Below are positions 4,768-5,921 of a stretch of 5,921 nt of DNA, one piece after another (the stretch's first letter is position 1; every line of letters begins with the position of its first letter). The notes beneath the pieces were generated by a model. It searched no databases. It saw only the letters and a list, made by a program, of their open reading frames with translations, and was not told where the DNA came from. The stretch spans positions 1 to 5,921 of the forward strand of contig JAUVJB010000194.1 of NCBI GenBank assembly GCA_030592465.1. Direction: 5' to 3'. The stretch is from Bacteroidota bacterium (lineage in GTDB: Bacteria > Bacteroidota > Bacteroidia > Bacteroidales > B39-G9). A program made the position numbers and the translations under genes.

Positions 4768-5921
4768 ATGACATTAATAAAATCAATATCAGGAATTAGA
4801 GGAACAATAGGAGGTAAAGCAGGAGAAGGATTAAGTCCTTTAGATACTGTGAAATTTACTTCAGCGTATGGACAATGGCTTATAAATCGTTCAAATACTG
4901 AGAAATTAAAAGTTGTTGTTGGACGTGATGCCAGGATTTCCGGCGAAATGGTAAATCAGATTGTTGTTGGATCATTAATGGGGATGGGAATTGATGTTGT
5001 AAATATTGGATTGGCAACAACACCCACTACGGAAATAGCCGTTACAAATGAAAAAGCACAAGGTGGAATTATCTTAACTGCCAGTCATAATCCAAAACAG
5101 TGGAATGCCTTAAAACTACTAAATGAAAAAGGGGAATTTTTATCTGCTGCTGATGGAGCAAAAATTCTTGAAATAGCAGAAAAGGAAAGTTTTAATTATG
5201 CCGAAGTTGATGATTTGGGTTCTGTAACCGAAAGAAATGATTATTTGAATATTCATATTAAACAGATAATTGATCTTCCTTTAGTTGACGTTAATGCAAT
5301 TAAAGCTGCAAACTTTAAAATTGTAATTGATGCTGTAAATTCAGTTGGTGGTATTGCAATTCCTCAATTATTAAAAGCTATAGGTGTTAAAGACGTGATT
5401 GAATTGTATTGCGAACCAAATGGTATTTTCCCTCATAATCCGGAACCATTGCCGGAACATTTAACTGAGATTTCAAAAGTGGTTAAAGAAAAGAATGCAC
5501 ATTTGGGATTTGTTGTTGACCCAGATGTTGACCGTTTAGCTATTGTAAATGAGGATGGATCAATGTTTGGCGAGGAATATACTTTGGTTGCTGTTGCCGA
5601 TTATATTTTGCAAAATAAGAGAGGAAATACGGTTTCTAATTTATCATCTTCCAGAGCTTTAAGGGATGTTACATTGAATTATGGTGGTGAATATTTTGCA
5701 TCTGCAGTGGGAGAGGTAAATGTTGTGGAAAGGATGAAAGCGAATAATGCTGTAATTGGTGGTGAAGGTAATGGAGGAGTTATTTATCCCGACTTGCATT
5801 ATGGACGCGATTCTTTAGTTGGTATAGCTTTATTTTTAACATATTTGGCAAAAACGAATAAGCGATGTTCTGATTTGCGATCAGAGTACCCGGAATATGT
5901 AATTGCTAAAAAGAAAATGCA
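4768..5921 (+). CDS. glmM: Phosphoglucosamine mutase (alpha-D-phosphohexomutase), 3' end outside window
   Basis: The frame is open from the ATG at 4768 to the window end: 384 codons plus two bases. Family members are near 460 aa, so roughly 75-80 residues are missing, including most of domain 4. The enzyme converts glucosamine-6-phosphate to glucosamine-1-phosphate in the cytoplasm, for UDP-GlcNAc, peptidoglycan and LPS. Visible motifs are the N-terminal substrate/phosphate loop SGIRGT (8-13), GRDAR (52-56), the catalytic phosphoserine loop TASHNP (104-109, Ser106), the metal-binding loop DPDVDR (251-256) and the sugar-specificity loop GEGNGG (332-337). The last two differ from the E. coli-type DGDADR and GEQSGH; this form is usual for the Bacteroidota and archaeal-like branch, where phosphomannomutase or phosphoglucomutase activity is the main alternative. 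The start fits the family N-terminus MTLIKSISGIRGT. It stands behind a strong terminator, so it is transcribed separately from the genes before it. Confidence 0.93.
   Translation, partial: MTLIKSISGIRGTIGGKAGEGLSPLDTVKFTSAYGQWLINRSNTEKLKVVVGRDARISGEMVNQIVVGSLMGMGIDVVNIGLATTPTTEIAVTNEKAQGGIILTASHNPKQWNALKLLNEKGEFLSAADGAKILEIAEKESFNYAEVDDLGSVTERNDYLNIHIKQIIDLPLVDVNAIKAANFKIVIDAVNSVGGIAIPQLLKAIGVKDVIELYCEPNGIFPHNPEPLPEHLTEISKVVKEKNAHLGFVVDPDVDRLAIVNEDGSMFGEEYTLVAVADYILQNKRGNTVSNLSSSRALRDVTLNYGGEYFASAVGEVNVVERMKANNAVIGGEGNGGVIYPDLHYGRDSLVGIALFLTYLAKTNKRCSDLRSEYPEYVIAKKKM

Overview
The window is AT-rich and reads like a member of the Bacteroidota. The evidence is a signal peptide ending in SFA|Q, a lipoprotein with acidic residues right after the lipidated Cys, A-rich leaders mostly without Shine-Dalgarno sites, TPR-transmembrane-AraC-type regulators, and a GlmM of the MTLIKSISGIRGT type with DPDVDR and GEGNGG motifs. 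All genes found are on the plus strand. No rRNA, tRNA, CRISPR array or transposase gene was seen.

Layout. (1) Positions 2-802 are the 3' part of a membrane-spanning TPR/AraC-HTH regulator (copy A), closed by a hairpin terminator. (2) Positions 803-1278 are a 476-bp non-coding stretch holding a small dyad, an 11-bp inverted repeat 119 bp across, a perfect 15-bp inverted repeat and a cassette-like end motif. (3) Positions 1279-3210 are a complete paralogue (copy B, 643 aa): signal peptide, nine TPR-like repeats, a juxtamembrane helix, one membrane span, an Asn-rich linker and a C-terminal AraC-type HTH. Its stop codon lies inside a 19-bp perfect hairpin. (4) Positions 3351-4235 encode a 294-aa lipoprotein of unknown function with a strong ribosome binding site and two palindromic sites upstream. 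(5) Positions 4236-4767 are intergenic: a strong rho-independent terminator, a second hairpin, AT palindromes, a small dyad and a doubtful 47-aa frame. (6) Positions 4768-5921 are the first 384 codons of glmM, cut by the window end.

How the parts may work together. Copies A and B look like one-component transmembrane regulators: periplasmic TPR sensing, one membrane span, cytoplasmic DNA binding. They arose by tandem duplication that included about 50-60 bp of 3' flank. The lipoprotein lies 140 bp downstream of copy B, behind its terminator and with its own leader, so it is a plausible regulated output or sensing partner; this is inference from position only. The glmM gene is a housekeeping cell-wall precursor gene beyond a terminator and probably not part of the module. 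The most unusual points are the near-identical inter-domain linker in the two regulators, the exact two-heptad length difference before the membrane span, the stop codon buried in a terminator hairpin, and the matching dyads downstream of both copies.
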